Part shown: positions 35,659 through 44,660 of the stretch, one piece after another
How the letters are laid out: the number at the start of each line of letters is the position of its first letter
Position numbering within the stretch: the stretch's first letter is position 1
Source of the DNA: Sphingomonas natans
GTDB lineage: Bacteria > Pseudomonadota > Alphaproteobacteria > Sphingomonadales > Sphingomonadaceae
Assembly: GCF_030546695.1 (NCBI RefSeq)
Contig: NZ_JAUOTP010000013.1
Location: 1-58,091, forward strand
Direction of reading: 5' to 3'
Length of the DNA stretch: 58,091 nucleotides
Notes under the pieces: generated by a model
The model's input: only the letters and a program-made list of their open reading frames with translations
The model's database searches: none
What the model was told of the DNA's origin: nothing
Program-made: the position numbers and the translations under genes

Positions 35659-36307
35659 ACTGACGCTCGCCGATCCCGAGCGCGCGCTCATCGTCACATA
35701 TGCCCCCGCGCATCTTCGCCCCGGCCTGAGCGCCCTGTTCGCGCTCGACGAGCGCCTCGGCATGATCGTGGCGAGGACCACCGAACCGACGATCGGGCTA
35801 ATCCGCCTCGCCTGGTGGCGCGAGGCGCTGCAGCGGCTGGATCACGCAGCCCCCCCGGCCGAACCTTTGCTCGCATCGCTCGCCACGAATGTCCTCCCGC
35901 GCGGGCCCTCGGGCGAGGCGCTGGCGGCAATAGAGGATGGCTGGGCCGCGCTGCTCGACGCCGAGGATGTCGTCGTCCGTCACGGGCACGAACGCGGCGG
36001 CAATCTCTTCCTCGCGGCCGGCCATCTGCTCGGCACCGATGACGATCGGATCGAGCCGGCGGGCGAGGCATGGGCGCTCGCCGATCTCGCGCACCGCCAT
36101 TCCGATGCGGCGATCCGCACCGAGGCGCGGCGCCGGGCCGCCGAGATCGCTGGGCAGATCCGGCCCGGCTCTTGGCCGCGCGCGGCCCGTCCGCTCGGCG
36201 CGCTCGCGGCGCTGGCAAGGTGGGATGCGGCGAGTGACGGCCTGCGTCGGCAGGGATCGCCGGCGCGGCTCGCGCGGATGCTGGTGCGACGGCTGACGGG
36301 ACGATAA
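35603..36307 (+). CDS. squalene/phytoene synthase-fold protein, NDUFAF6-like
   Basis: About 234 residues. After a leader encoded by the repeat, the real homology begins near LADPERALIVTYAPAHLRP and has the family helix EPTIGLIRLAWWREAL. The Asp-rich catalytic motifs of true squalene/phytoene synthases are not visible, so a non-enzymatic role such as that of NDUFAF6, a complex I assembly factor, is more likely; this is inference. Its start is uncertain: GTG 35603 or 35606 inside the repeat, or ATG 35762, which would delete the first helices. Confidence 0.7.
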   Translation: MVTPLHQPSAGRHPRAGAELTLADPERALIVTYAPAHLRPGLSALFALDERLGMIVARTTEPTIGLIRLAWWREALQRLDHAAPPAEPLLASLATNVLPRGPSGEALAAIEDGWAALLDAEDVVVRHGHERGGNLFLAAGHLLGTDDDRIEPAGEAWALADLAHRHSDAAIRTEARRRAAEIAGQIRPGSWPRAARPLGALAALARWDAASDGLRRQGSPARLARMLVRRLTGR

Positions 36308-36338
36308 ACTCTGCCCGATCCGGGGGGAGACAGGGACG

Positions 36339-36809
36339 ATGTGGCGCTATCTGGTCGGTGCGGTGGCGGCGCTGTTGCTGGCGGGCGGCGGGCTTCTGAT
36401 CTGGCGGGGCGGGGCGGATGCGCGGTCCGGCCTGCCCGATGTGCCGCTCGCCGCGCGCAGTGCCGCGGGACGTGACGAGGCTGTCCCGGAGCCACCCGCC
36501 GCCAGCGAGAAGACGCGCGAGGAGCGGCGCTTCAGCCGCTACGACAAGGACAAGGACGGCCAAGTGGCCCGCGAGGAGTATCTCGCGTCACGCCGCAAGG
36601 CCTTCGCGAGGCTGGACGCGAATGGCGACGGCAGACTCGACTTCGACGAATGGGCGATCAAGACGACGACCAAATTCGTCGCCGCTGATGCCGATCATGA
36701 TGCGAAGCTGACCCCGGTCGAGTTCGCCGTGACGAAGGTCGCGCGGAAGACGGCGCCGAGGATCGCCTGCCCGCCCGCGACCGCGGCGAAGGACGACGAG
36801 GAGACGTAA
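36339..36809 (+). CDS. membrane-anchored EF-hand protein
   Basis: 156 residues: one N-terminal membrane helix or uncleaved signal (YLVGAVAALLLAGGGLLIW), a linker, then three EF-hand loops: DKDKDGQVAREE, DANGDGRLDFDE and DADHDAKLTPVE. The first two are canonical calcium loops; the third is less so (Ala at position 6 instead of Gly). Likely a periplasmic calcium-binding protein of unknown partner. GGGGGAG lies about 15 bases before the ATG, with AGGGACG closer. Confidence 0.88.
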   Translation: MWRYLVGAVAALLLAGGGLLIWRGGADARSGLPDVPLAARSAAGRDEAVPEPPAASEKTREERRFSRYDKDKDGQVAREEYLASRRKAFARLDANGDGRLDFDEWAIKTTTKFVAADADHDAKLTPVEFAVTKVARKTAPRIACPPATAAKDDEET

Positions 36810-36825
36810 ACGCGGTCCTTCGACC

Positions 36826-36906
36826 CGTTCGGCCTGAGCTTGTCGAAGGCCCGTCCTTCTTGAGCCGAAAGGGAAAGGCCGTGCTTCGACAGGCTCAGTA
36901 CTATCG
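36826..36906 (+). repeat. REP-like inverted repeat, family A copy 2
   Basis: CCTGAGCTTGTCGAAGGCC and GTGCTTCGACAGGCTCAGTA form the arms; the loop contains GTCCTTCTTGAGC...GAAAGG. It sits between the convergent EF-hand and rsmA genes and ends four bases before the rsmA stop. More diverged than copies 3 and 4. Confidence 0.8.
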
Positions 36907-36909
36907 TTT

Positions 36910-37749
36910 TCAGCCGTCGGGAGCGTCCAGGATCCGCGCCAAGGCCACGAAATCCTCGACCGACAGCGTCTCGGCGCGCCGCGTCGTCTCGATCCCCAGC
37001 GCCTCCAGCGCCTCGATCGCACCGCTCACGCTCTTGAGGCTCTGCCGCAGCATCTTGCGGCGCTGCCCGAAGGCCGCGGCCGTGATCCGCTCCAGCGTCG
37101 CCAGCCGGACGCCTTCGGGCGCGTCGGCGGGCACGATATGCACGACCGCCGACGTGACCTTCGGCGGCGGCACGAACGCGGCGCGATTGACGGTGAAGGC
37201 GATGCGCGGCGTCGAGCGCCACTGGGCGAGCACCGCCAGCCGCCCGTAATGATCGCTGTCCGGCTTCGCGACGATGCGCTCGGCCACCTCCTTCTGGAAC
37301 ATCAAGGTCAGCGATGCCCACCACGGGGTCCAAGCGGTGTCGCTCAGCCAGCGGATCAGCAAAGCCGTGCCGACATTATAGGGCAGGTTGGCAACGATAT
37401 GCGCGCCGCGCCCGACCAGCGGCGCCTCGTCCAGATCGAGCGCGTCACCTTCGATCACGGTCAGTTGGCCATCGACGACCTGCGCCAGCTCGATCAGCGG
37501 CACGAGGCAGCGCCGGTCGCGCTCGACCGCGACGACATGCGCGCCCGCGCCGAGCAAGGCGCGCGTCAGCCCGCCGGGTCCCGGCCCGACCTCATAGACC
37601 GAGGCACCGTCGAGATCGCCCGGCACGCGCGCGATCCGATCGAGCAGCTGCGCGTCGAGCAGGAAGTTCTGGCCGAGCGCCTTTTCGGCCGAAAGGCCGT
37701 GCGCCGCGATCACCTCGCGGAGCGGCGGCAGCGGCGGCAGCCGGCTCAC
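36910..37749 (-). CDS. rsmA: 16S rRNA dimethyladenosine transferase
   Basis: 279-residue KsgA-type enzyme that dimethylates two adjacent adenines near the 3' end of 16S rRNA. The SAM site is [14 protein letters not shown] and motif IV is [20 protein letters not shown] starts the domain. GTG 37749 overlaps the pdxA stop (GTGA). Last gene of the lptD-surA-pdxA-rsmA operon. Confidence 0.96.
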   Translation of the reverse strand: MSRLPPLPPLREVIAAHGLSAEKALGQNFLLDAQLLDRIARVPGDLDGASVYEVGPGPGGLTRALLGAGAHVVAVERDRRCLVPLIELAQVVDGQLTVIEGDALDLDEAPLVGRGAHIVANLPYNVGTALLIRWLSDTAWTPWWASLTLMFQKEVAERIVAKPDSDHYGRLAVLAQWRSTPRIAFTVNRAAFVPPPKVTSAVVHIVPADAPEGVRLATLERITAAAFGQRRKMLRQSLKSVSGAIEALEALGIETTRRAETLSVEDFVALARILDAPDG

Positions 37750-38750
37750 GCGTTGGCTAGGCGGTTCGCCGCGCAGCTGCCGGCAAGCGCGATCGCCGCG
37801 ATCATCGCACCCGGATCCGCTTTGTCCTGCCCGGCAATGTCGAAGGCGGTGCCGTGATCGGGCGAGGTGCGGACGATCGGCAGGCCCAACGTCAGGTTCA
37901 CGCCCTCGTCGAAATGGAGCGTCTTGATCGGGATCAGCGCCTGATCGTGATACAGGCACAGCGCCGCATCGTAATGGACGCGTGCGCGGGCATGGAACAT
38001 CGTGTCGGCAGGCAGGGGCCCGATCACGTCGACGCCGTCGGCGCGCAGCCGCTCGATCGCGGGCTCGATCAGGTCGATCTCCTCGCGGCCGAGCGCGCCG
38101 CCTTCGCCGGCATGCGGATTGAAGCCGGCGATAACGAGGCGCGGCTTCTCGATCCCGAAATCGCGGATCAGGCCGCGCTCGACGGTGCGCGCGCAGGCGA
38201 TGATCAGATCGACCGAAAGGAAGTCCGGCACCTCGCGCAGCGCCATGTGGATCGTGACGGGGACGGTCCGCAGCGTCGGCCCGGCGAGCATCATCGCGAC
38301 GTTGCCGGGCGAGATGCCGCAGCGTTCGGCGATGAATTCCGTCTGGCCGGGATGCGTGAAGCCGATCCCGTAGAGCTGCGCCTTGGCGACCGGGCCCGTG
38401 ACGACGCCGCCGGCCGCGCCGGACCGCGCGAGCCCCACCGCCATCTCCAGCGAATCGAGCGAGCAGCGGGCGCCGGCCGGATTGGGCACGCCGGGCTCGA
38501 TCTCGCCTGCATCCTCGACCTGCAGCAGCGGCAAGGCGCGATCGAAGCAGGCGATCGCCTCGGCCGGATCGGAGATGCGCTCGATCGGCCCGCGCCAGAC
38601 GATCTCGATCGAGCGCGTATCGCCGATCGCGAAGAAGATCGGGAGATTATGTTCGCGGCGCAGCGCCCAGGCCTTGCCGACGATCTCGGGGCCGATCCCG
38701 GCGGGATCGCCGACGGCGACCGCGAGCGGCGCAGGCGCGCCCCCGGGCAT
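37746..38750 (-). CDS. pdxA: 4-hydroxythreonine-4-phosphate dehydrogenase
   Basis: 334-residue NAD-dependent enzyme of pyridoxal phosphate synthesis. Marks: [13 protein letters not shown] at the start, FTHPGQTEF and [20 protein letters not shown] with metal-ligand histidines, and [16 protein letters not shown] 38750 is taken as the start (four bases after the surA stop); the frame is open farther upstream but overlaps surA. Length agrees with PdxA. Confidence 0.95.
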   Translation of the reverse strand: MPGGAPAPLAVAVGDPAGIGPEIVGKAWALRREHNLPIFFAIGDTRSIEIVWRGPIERISDPAEAIACFDRALPLLQVEDAGEIEPGVPNPAGARCSLDSLEMAVGLARSGAAGGVVTGPVAKAQLYGIGFTHPGQTEFIAERCGISPGNVAMMLAGPTLRTVPVTIHMALREVPDFLSVDLIIACARTVERGLIRDFGIEKPRLVIAGFNPHAGEGGALGREEIDLIEPAIERLRADGVDVIGPLPADTMFHARARVHYDAALCLYHDQALIPIKTLHFDEGVNLTLGLPIVRTSPDHGTAFDIAGQDKADPGAMIAAIALAGSCAANRLANA

Positions 38751-38754
38751 GGCC

Positions 38755-40113
38755 TCAGCGATAATCGATGACGGCATCGCGCCGGAGATCACGCAGATAG
38801 CGGCGTGCACGCAGATTGACGCGCGCCTCTTCCATCTGGCTCTGGACCTGCTCGAAGGTCGGCAGATTGGCGTCCTGCGGCTCGTCGCGACCGCAGACGA
38901 CGAGCGCGCGGATGATGCCGTCGGCGCTGGAGCCGAATGGCGGGGTCGCCTCACCGACGCGCAGGTTGAGCATCACGTCCTGCAATTGCGGCGGGAGTTC
39001 GCGCACGCGCAGCGAATCATTGTCGATCACTTCGGCGCCGATCTTCGTGGCGATGCCGGCGACGTCGCCGCAACCCTTCAGCGTCTTCAGCTGATCGGCG
39101 AAGGCGGTGATCTTCGGCTGCGCCTGTTCCTTGGACGCGCCGGGATCGACATGGATCGAGATCTGCTTGAGCGCGAGCACCGTATCGCGCGGATCGGTCG
39201 TCAGCACCTGGCGCTTGTCGATAAGCGCGATGATCGAGACGCCGCCCGGCACCGCGATCGGATCGCTGACCGCGCTCGTCGGCATCTGCTGGACGGCTGC
39301 GGCCAGCGCATCGGGCAGCTGCTCGGCGCGCACCCAGCCGAGATCGCCGCCGACCGCCTTGGTCGAGGCTTCCGAATATTCGTGCGCATAGGCCACGAAC
39401 GACGCGCCCTTGCGGATCTGGTCGACGATGCGGTTGGCGTTGGCCATCACCGGCGCTTCGTTGCCGAGGGGCGCGGCGAGATAGATCTCGCCGACGTGGA
39501 ATTCCTGCGCGCCCTTCGAAGCCTTCAGCCGATCGATGACCTGGCGGACCTCGTCGTCGCTGACGCTGACGAACGGCTCCACCTGCCGGCCGAGCAGGCG
39601 GCGCCAGGCAACCTCGCCCTCGATCTGCCGCTTCATCGAGGCTTCGGACGAGCCTTTTTCTTTCAGGAAGTCGGCGAACTCGGTCGGGTTCTTCTTGAAC
39701 TGGGTGCCGACGCGGACATAGGTTTGCTGGATCTCGGCGCGCTCGACCGTGATCTTGTTGGCGGCGGCTTCCTGGATCTGCAGCGTCTCGTCGATCAGGT
39801 TGCTCAGCACCTGAAGGCGCAACCGGGCGCGCTCCTCGGGCGAGATCGCCTGCGGGCTGGCGGCGAGCACCAAGCCCAGCCGCTGATCGACATCGGTATC
39901 GGTGATGATCGCGCCGTTGACGATCGCGGTCGCCTTGCGGACGGTCGGATCGTTGTGGCCGAGCAGGGCGACGTTGGCGGGCAGGTTCAGCGGATCGTTA
40001 TCCGGCGCTTCGGCCTGTTCCTGCGCGGAGACCGCGCTCATCGCCAACGGGATCGCGCCTGCCATCAGCATGGCCATCACCGTGGCGGCCACGCGCCTTC
40101 CTGCACCTGTCAC
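38755..40113 (-). CDS. surA: periplasmic chaperone/peptidyl-prolyl isomerase SurA
   Basis: 452 residues: signal peptide (about 1-31, basic TGAGRRV followed by a hydrophobic core and SAVSA), a SurA N-domain (VNGAIITDTDVDQRLGLV), one recognisable parvulin domain (HVGEIYLAAPLGNEA to EPFVSV-downstream GGDLGWVRAEQLP) and a second, degenerate one near the C-terminus. SurA delivers outer-membrane proteins, including LptD, to the BAM complex. GTG 40113 is the chosen start; other starts inside the signal region are possible. Confidence 0.93.
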   Translation of the reverse strand: MTGAGRRVAATVMAMLMAGAIPLAMSAVSAQEQAEAPDNDPLNLPANVALLGHNDPTVRKATAIVNGAIITDTDVDQRLGLVLAASPQAISPEERARLRLQVLSNLIDETLQIQEAAANKITVERAEIQQTYVRVGTQFKKNPTEFADFLKEKGSSEASMKRQIEGEVAWRRLLGRQVEPFVSVSDDEVRQVIDRLKASKGAQEFHVGEIYLAAPLGNEAPVMANANRIVDQIRKGASFVAYAHEYSEASTKAVGGDLGWVRAEQLPDALAAAVQQMPTSAVSDPIAVPGGVSIIALIDKRQVLTTDPRDTVLALKQISIHVDPGASKEQAQPKITAFADQLKTLKGCGDVAGIATKIGAEVIDNDSLRVRELPPQLQDVMLNLRVGEATPPFGSSADGIIRALVVCGRDEPQDANLPTFEQVQSQMEEARVNLRARRYLRDLRRDAVIDYR

Positions 40114-40173
40114 TCTTGTTTATCCGTCCAGCCTCGGGAACGCCGCACTTCACCCTTGCGGCTGAACCTGTGC

Positions 40174-42441
40174 TTAGCGACCGATGTTCTTGAGCGCCAG
40201 CCGCAAGCTGAACGTACTGCCGCGTCTTGCGTCGCCCGTGGGATCGTAATCCTTGCGCCACGAAACGCCGAGCGAGAGGCATTCGTCTTCATAGACGACG
40301 CCCACGCGCTGCCGCACCGGCTGATAGCCATCGGTCAGCGCCAGCGGATCCTCGCTCTTGCCGGTCAGATCGACGACCGTCGATCCGAAGATCGACCAGA
40401 AGCGCGCGATCTGGACGCGCCCGCCGAGCCGGATCTCCTCGCGATCGCGCAGATCCTCGATCGACGTGTCGATGTTCCGATTGAGGCGCAGATAGCCGAT
40501 CAGCGCATAGGTGTGGCTGGAGCCGATCGTCGCATCGACTTCGTTGCGGCGGACGTTGAGATTGTCCTTGTCGATGCGGAACCGCTCGGTGACCTCGAGC
40601 CACTTGCCATATTTGACGCTGACGCGGCCGACGATGTCCGAAAAACGATCCGATAGCCCGGTGCCGGGGGGCAGGATCGTCGGCTCGCTCGTCAGGCGAT
40701 AGCTCTGGCCGGCGACGGCGCGGATCTCGACGCGGGGGCGCTGGTAGTTCCACTCCGCGCCATAGGTGACGCGGCTGCCGTCCTCCCACCGGTCATATCC
40801 GGCGAAGCGGTTGAGCGCGAACAGGTTGCTGTCCTCCAGATCGATCGCGCGCGCATCCTCATTAGGGATGACGAGATTGCGTGTCTGGGGCGAGGCGACG
40901 AGCTGGACGCGGGGCGTGAGCTGCTGGCTCCCGCCAAACAGGCTGCCGATGAACGGCCAGCGCATGTCGACCGCGCCGGCGACGATCGCTCGGCCTTCCC
41001 AGCCTTCGCGGCCGCGATAGACCACGGTCGGCGAGCGGTCATTCTCGTCGCTATGATAGATGTCGGCCCGGCTATAGGCGGTGAAGGTCACCTGCTGGCC
41101 GAGCCCGGTCAGCGTCCGCAGGTCCCAGCGCGCGCCGGCGAAGGCGCGCTGCGTATCCTGGCCGTCGGTGCGGATCAGCGACAGGCTGTTCGCCTGCAGC
41201 TGGATGACGCCGCCGAGCCAGGGATCGGTGATCCGCTTGCGATAGTCGATCGCGGGCAGTGCGATCGGTTGCTGCCCCTGCTTGTCGCCGGTCCGCACCG
41301 ATTGCACGTACCAGCCGGCGATCTGGAGATAGCTGCTGGTGTCGATCCGCTCGGCCGATAGGCTCGATCGCAGGCGATCGTCGCTGCTGATGTCGTAGCG
41401 CCGCATGAACGTGCGGTCGGTCTGCAGCCGGACCTGGCCGCTCAGCGTCCAGTCGGGGCCGAGCTGATAGGTGCCGTTCGCGTCGATGAAGGCGCGGATG
41501 CCCTTGTCCTTGTCGAGCGCGGTCGCATTGACGCTCGCGGGCAGGCGCGAGCCGTAGGTCACCATGCCGCGCACCTGATACGCGCCCAACGTGTTCAGCG
41601 CGCGATATTGCGCCTCGATGCCCGGCGCGACCTTGGAGTAAACGTGCGGCGTGACCGTCAGGTCGCGATTGGGCGCGAGCTGCAGATAATAAGGGATCGA
41701 TAGATCGACCCCGAGCGCGCTGGAAACCTCGAAATTGGGCAGCAGCAGCCCCGATCCGCCGCCCGCCTGGTTCGATCCGTCGGGATGCGAAAAGCCGGGC
41801 AACCACAGCACGGTCTGGCCGAGGATGCTGATCCGCGCATCCTTGTAATAGATGCGATGGCGATTGCCGTCGTGGATGATCCGCACCGCGGTGACCTTCC
41901 ACGATGGCTCCTGCGCGCAGCCCTTCACATTCTCGACCGAGCAGGGCGTGTAGGCGGCGCGATCCAGCGTCGTGATCTCGCCCTTGCGCACGCCGTGGCG
42001 CGCCGCGAGCCGGCCGCCATTGGCGAGCACGATCAGCAGATTTTCGACGACGCCGTCCTTCATGTCGTCGGTCAGCACCGATTCGTCGCTATAGGCGGTA
42101 TCGCCGCCCGGGTTGACGACGGCGACATTGCCCGAGGCGTGGACCTCGCCCGTGCGGCGGTTCCAGACGACCTTGTCCGCGCGCAGCCGGCTGCCGGCGC
42201 GCTGCATGCGCACGTCGCCGCTGGCCGTCACGATATCGTTGGTATCGTCATAATCCAGCGCGTCGGAGGCGAAGCTCACCTGATCGTCGGCGTTGGTCGC
42301 GGGCAGGCCGGCGGCGTCGGCGGGCGGCGCGACGGGCCGATCCTGGAGGTTCTGCGCCTGCGCCGACGTCGCTGCGCCGATGGCGAGAATGACGAAAGGC
42401 GCGAGCGCGCATCCCCTGAACCTTATCGCGCCCCGCTTCAT
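40174..42441 (-). CDS. lptD: LPS-assembly protein LptD
   Basis: 755-residue outer-membrane barrel that inserts lipopolysaccharide with LptE. Signal peptide residues 1-29 (ending TSAQAQ), an OstA/jellyroll domain (VSFASDALDYDDTNDIVTAS; GDVRMQRAGSRLRADKVVWN), then a barrel of about 26 strands. Cysteines occur in YTPCSVENVKGC and near the end in YEDECLSLG, consistent with disulfide linkage of jellyroll and barrel. First gene of the lptD-surA-pdxA-rsmA operon. Confidence 0.96.
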   Translation of the reverse strand: MKRGAIRFRGCALAPFVILAIGAATSAQAQNLQDRPVAPPADAAGLPATNADDQVSFASDALDYDDTNDIVTASGDVRMQRAGSRLRADKVVWNRRTGEVHASGNVAVVNPGGDTAYSDESVLTDDMKDGVVENLLIVLANGGRLAARHGVRKGEITTLDRAAYTPCSVENVKGCAQEPSWKVTAVRIIHDGNRHRIYYKDARISILGQTVLWLPGFSHPDGSNQAGGGSGLLLPNFEVSSALGVDLSIPYYLQLAPNRDLTVTPHVYSKVAPGIEAQYRALNTLGAYQVRGMVTYGSRLPASVNATALDKDKGIRAFIDANGTYQLGPDWTLSGQVRLQTDRTFMRRYDISSDDRLRSSLSAERIDTSSYLQIAGWYVQSVRTGDKQGQQPIALPAIDYRKRITDPWLGGVIQLQANSLSLIRTDGQDTQRAFAGARWDLRTLTGLGQQVTFTAYSRADIYHSDENDRSPTVVYRGREGWEGRAIVAGAVDMRWPFIGSLFGGSQQLTPRVQLVASPQTRNLVIPNEDARAIDLEDSNLFALNRFAGYDRWEDGSRVTYGAEWNYQRPRVEIRAVAGQSYRLTSEPTILPPGTGLSDRFSDIVGRVSVKYGKWLEVTERFRIDKDNLNVRRNEVDATIGSSHTYALIGYLRLNRNIDTSIEDLRDREEIRLGGRVQIARFWSIFGSTVVDLTGKSEDPLALTDGYQPVRQRVGVVYEDECLSLGVSWRKDYDPTGDARRGSTFSLRLALKNIGR

Positions 42442-42601
42442 CGGCCGCGCCCTATCGTACCGCCATCATGCCTGCAATCGGCTCGCGTCGGGCTGCGGCT
42501 GTTCTTGTCCAGCCCTTTCAATGACGGGGAGAAAGGGACTGCCCTTTGACACGCGGGGGCGCGCGCCTAGATAGGCGCCTCCTTCTGAAAGGCGTCCCGC
42601 G

Positions 42602-44083
42602 TTGATCACCGTCTCCTTCGCCGCCGCTCGCCCGGCCGAGCCCCATGTCCTCGTCATTCCCGTCGCGAGCGGGGAAGGGCTGGAGGCGCGGCTGCCGGCG
42701 GAGCTTTCCGGCGCAGGTCCGGTCGCCAAGGCGGCGGCGACCGCCGCGCGCTTCGAAGGCAAAGCGGGGACGATCGTCGAATTCTATGCGGCCGAGGGCG
42801 ATGCGGTGCGGCGCGTGCTGCTCGTCGGTCTCGCCGGCAGCGCCGATGGCGAGAGCGCGGGCGGCGCGGTCGTCGCGCGCCTGCTGGTCTCGGGTGAGAC
42901 GCGCGTCGCGATCGATCTGACCGGCCTGCCTTCGGCCGATCGCCCGGCGATCGCGGCAGGAATCGCCGAAGGGGCGATGCTGCGCAGCTGGCGCTACGAC
43001 ATCTATCGCACCAAGCTTCCCGCCAAGCAGCGGCCGAGCCTCGACAAGCTCGTCCTCGTCGTCGGCGACGCAATCGAAGCGGCGCAGGCCGCCGCCGCGC
43101 CGCGCATCGCCGTGGCCGAAGGCGTTGCCTTCACCCGCGCGCTCGTCGCCGAGCCCGCCAACATCATCTATCCCGAGAGCTTCGTGGAGCGTGCCCGCGC
43201 GCTGGCCGATCTCGGCGTCGAGATCGAGGTGCTCGGCGAGGACGAGATGCGCGCCGCGGGCATGGGCTCGCTGCTGGGTGTCTCGCAGGGATCGCCGCGC
43301 GAGGCGCAATTGCTGGTGATGCGCTGGGACGGCACCGGCGGCGCCGTCGCCACGCCGACCGTCTTCGTCGGCAAGGGCGTGACCTTCGACACCGGCGGCA
43401 TCAGCCTAAAGCAGCCCGGCGGCATGGAAGACATGAAGTGGGATATGGGCGGCGCAGGCGCCGTAGTGGGCGCGATGAAGGCGATCGCCGGCCGCAAGGC
43501 GAAGGCGCATGTCGTCGGCGTCTGCGCGCTCGTCGAGAATATGCCCGATGGCTTGGCGCAGCGCCCGGGTGACATCGTCACCTCGATGTCCGGCCAGACG
43601 ATCGAGGTCATCAACACCGATGCCGAAGGCCGGCTGGTGCTGTGCGACGCGATCACCTGGGTCCAGAAGCGCTATTCGCCCAAGACGATCGTCGATCTCG
43701 CGACGCTCACCGGCGCGATGATCGTCAGCCTGGGGCATGAATATGGCGGCATCTTCGCCAATGACGATGCCCTGGCCGATGCGCTCACCGGCGCGGGCAA
43801 GGCGACCGGCGAGAAATTGTGGCGGATGCCGATGGGCGATGCCTATGACAAGATGATCGACTCGCCGATCGCGGACATGAAGAATGTCGGCCCGCGCGAG
43901 GCCGGCTCGATCTCGGCCGCGCAGTTCCTGCTCCGCTTCGTCGACGAAGGCGTCCACTGGGCCCATCTCGACATTGCCGGGATGGTCTGGGCGTCGAAGC
44001 CCGGTACGCTCTACGACAAGGGCGCGACCGGCTATGGCGTGCGCCTGCTCGATCGCTTCGTCAGCGAGACGCTGGAGAGCTGA
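42602..44083 (+). CDS. pepA: leucyl aminopeptidase (M17)
   Basis: 493-residue cytosolic two-metal aminopeptidase. The signature NTDAEGRLVL lies near residue 338; other metal/active-site segments are FVGKGVTFDTGGISLK and KWDMGGAGAVVGAM. TTG 42602 is the likely start, giving MITVSFAAARP, with AAAGG about 10 bases upstream. Divergent from lptD across 160 bases, where I see no further feature. Convergent with the PilZ gene, three bases apart. Confidence 0.95.
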   Translation: MITVSFAAARPAEPHVLVIPVASGEGLEARLPAELSGAGPVAKAAATAARFEGKAGTIVEFYAAEGDAVRRVLLVGLAGSADGESAGGAVVARLLVSGETRVAIDLTGLPSADRPAIAAGIAEGAMLRSWRYDIYRTKLPAKQRPSLDKLVLVVGDAIEAAQAAAAPRIAVAEGVAFTRALVAEPANIIYPESFVERARALADLGVEIEVLGEDEMRAAGMGSLLGVSQGSPREAQLLVMRWDGTGGAVATPTVFVGKGVTFDTGGISLKQPGGMEDMKWDMGGAGAVVGAMKAIAGRKAKAHVVGVCALVENMPDGLAQRPGDIVTSMSGQTIEVINTDAEGRLVLCDAITWVQKRYSPKTIVDLATLTGAMIVSLGHEYGGIFANDDALADALTGAGKATGEKLWRMPMGDAYDKMIDSPIADMKNVGPREAGSISAAQFLLRFVDEGVHWAHLDIAGMVWASKPGTLYDKGATGYGVRLLDRFVSETLES

Positions 44084-44086
44084 TCC

Positions 44087-44566
44087 TCAGCCGACGGCGC
44101 GGGCAAGCAGCAGCGACAGGGGAGCGGCCACCGCGACCATCGCCGCGGCGAGCCCCGCCATCCAGAAGCGGCCGCGCGTCGGCCGGTCGTCGATCAGGCG
44201 GAGCAACGCCTCCGTCTCGTCGTCGGCCTCCGGCGCGGCGGCCGCGCGACCGAAAGAGTGGAGCTGTACGACGGGCGCGCCGTGAAAGGCCTGCGCCGCG
44301 ACCTCGCTCGTCAGCGGCTCGTCGAACTGGCAGCCATATTCGTTGCCGCTGCGCCAGACGATCCGCGCCCGCGTCGCGCCCGCACCGGCGAGCCCGACCG
44401 TGACCTCGTCGCCCACCGCCAGATCGGCGCGGCATTCGATCCGCATCCCCGTGCTGGAGACGTCATGGACCCAGCTGTCCTGCGGCGCGCTGCCCTGGCC
44501 GCGCAAGGTGCTGGGCTGGTCCGCGTTGCGGCGTTCGGCGCGAGGGGTTGCTTGCGTGCTCATCAT
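44087..44566 (-). CDS. PilZ-domain protein with C-terminal membrane helix
   Basis: 159 residues. The PilZ domain binds cyclic di-GMP through RxxxR (RAERR, about residue 10) and DxSxxG (HDVSSTGMRIE, about 40-50). The C-terminus carries a single membrane helix (MAGLAAAMVAVAAPLSLLLA). Either of two adjacent ATGs (44566 or 44563) fits the AGAGG site. It may respond to the diguanylate cyclase encoded at 15132, but they are 28 kb apart. Divergent from the nucleoside hydrolase gene. Confidence 0.88.
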   Translation of the reverse strand: MMSTQATPRAERRNADQPSTLRGQGSAPQDSWVHDVSSTGMRIECRADLAVGDEVTVGLAGAGATRARIVWRSGNEYGCQFDEPLTSEVAAQAFHGAPVVQLHSFGRAAAAPEADDETEALLRLIDDRPTRGRFWMAGLAAAMVAVAAPLSLLLARAVG

Positions 44567-44660
44567 CGATCCTCTTTGACCCGCGCATAACGCACGCAGG
44601 TTGCCAGAGGATTGACGGCTGGCGATCGATTGCGTTCCGCTCTTTCGGGGAATGGAAGGA

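Noticed and set aside
35762..36307. ATG 35762 as the start of the NDUFAF6-like gene
   Set aside because: It would remove the first conserved helices (LADPERALIVTYAP), so the longer frame is preferred despite its poor start.
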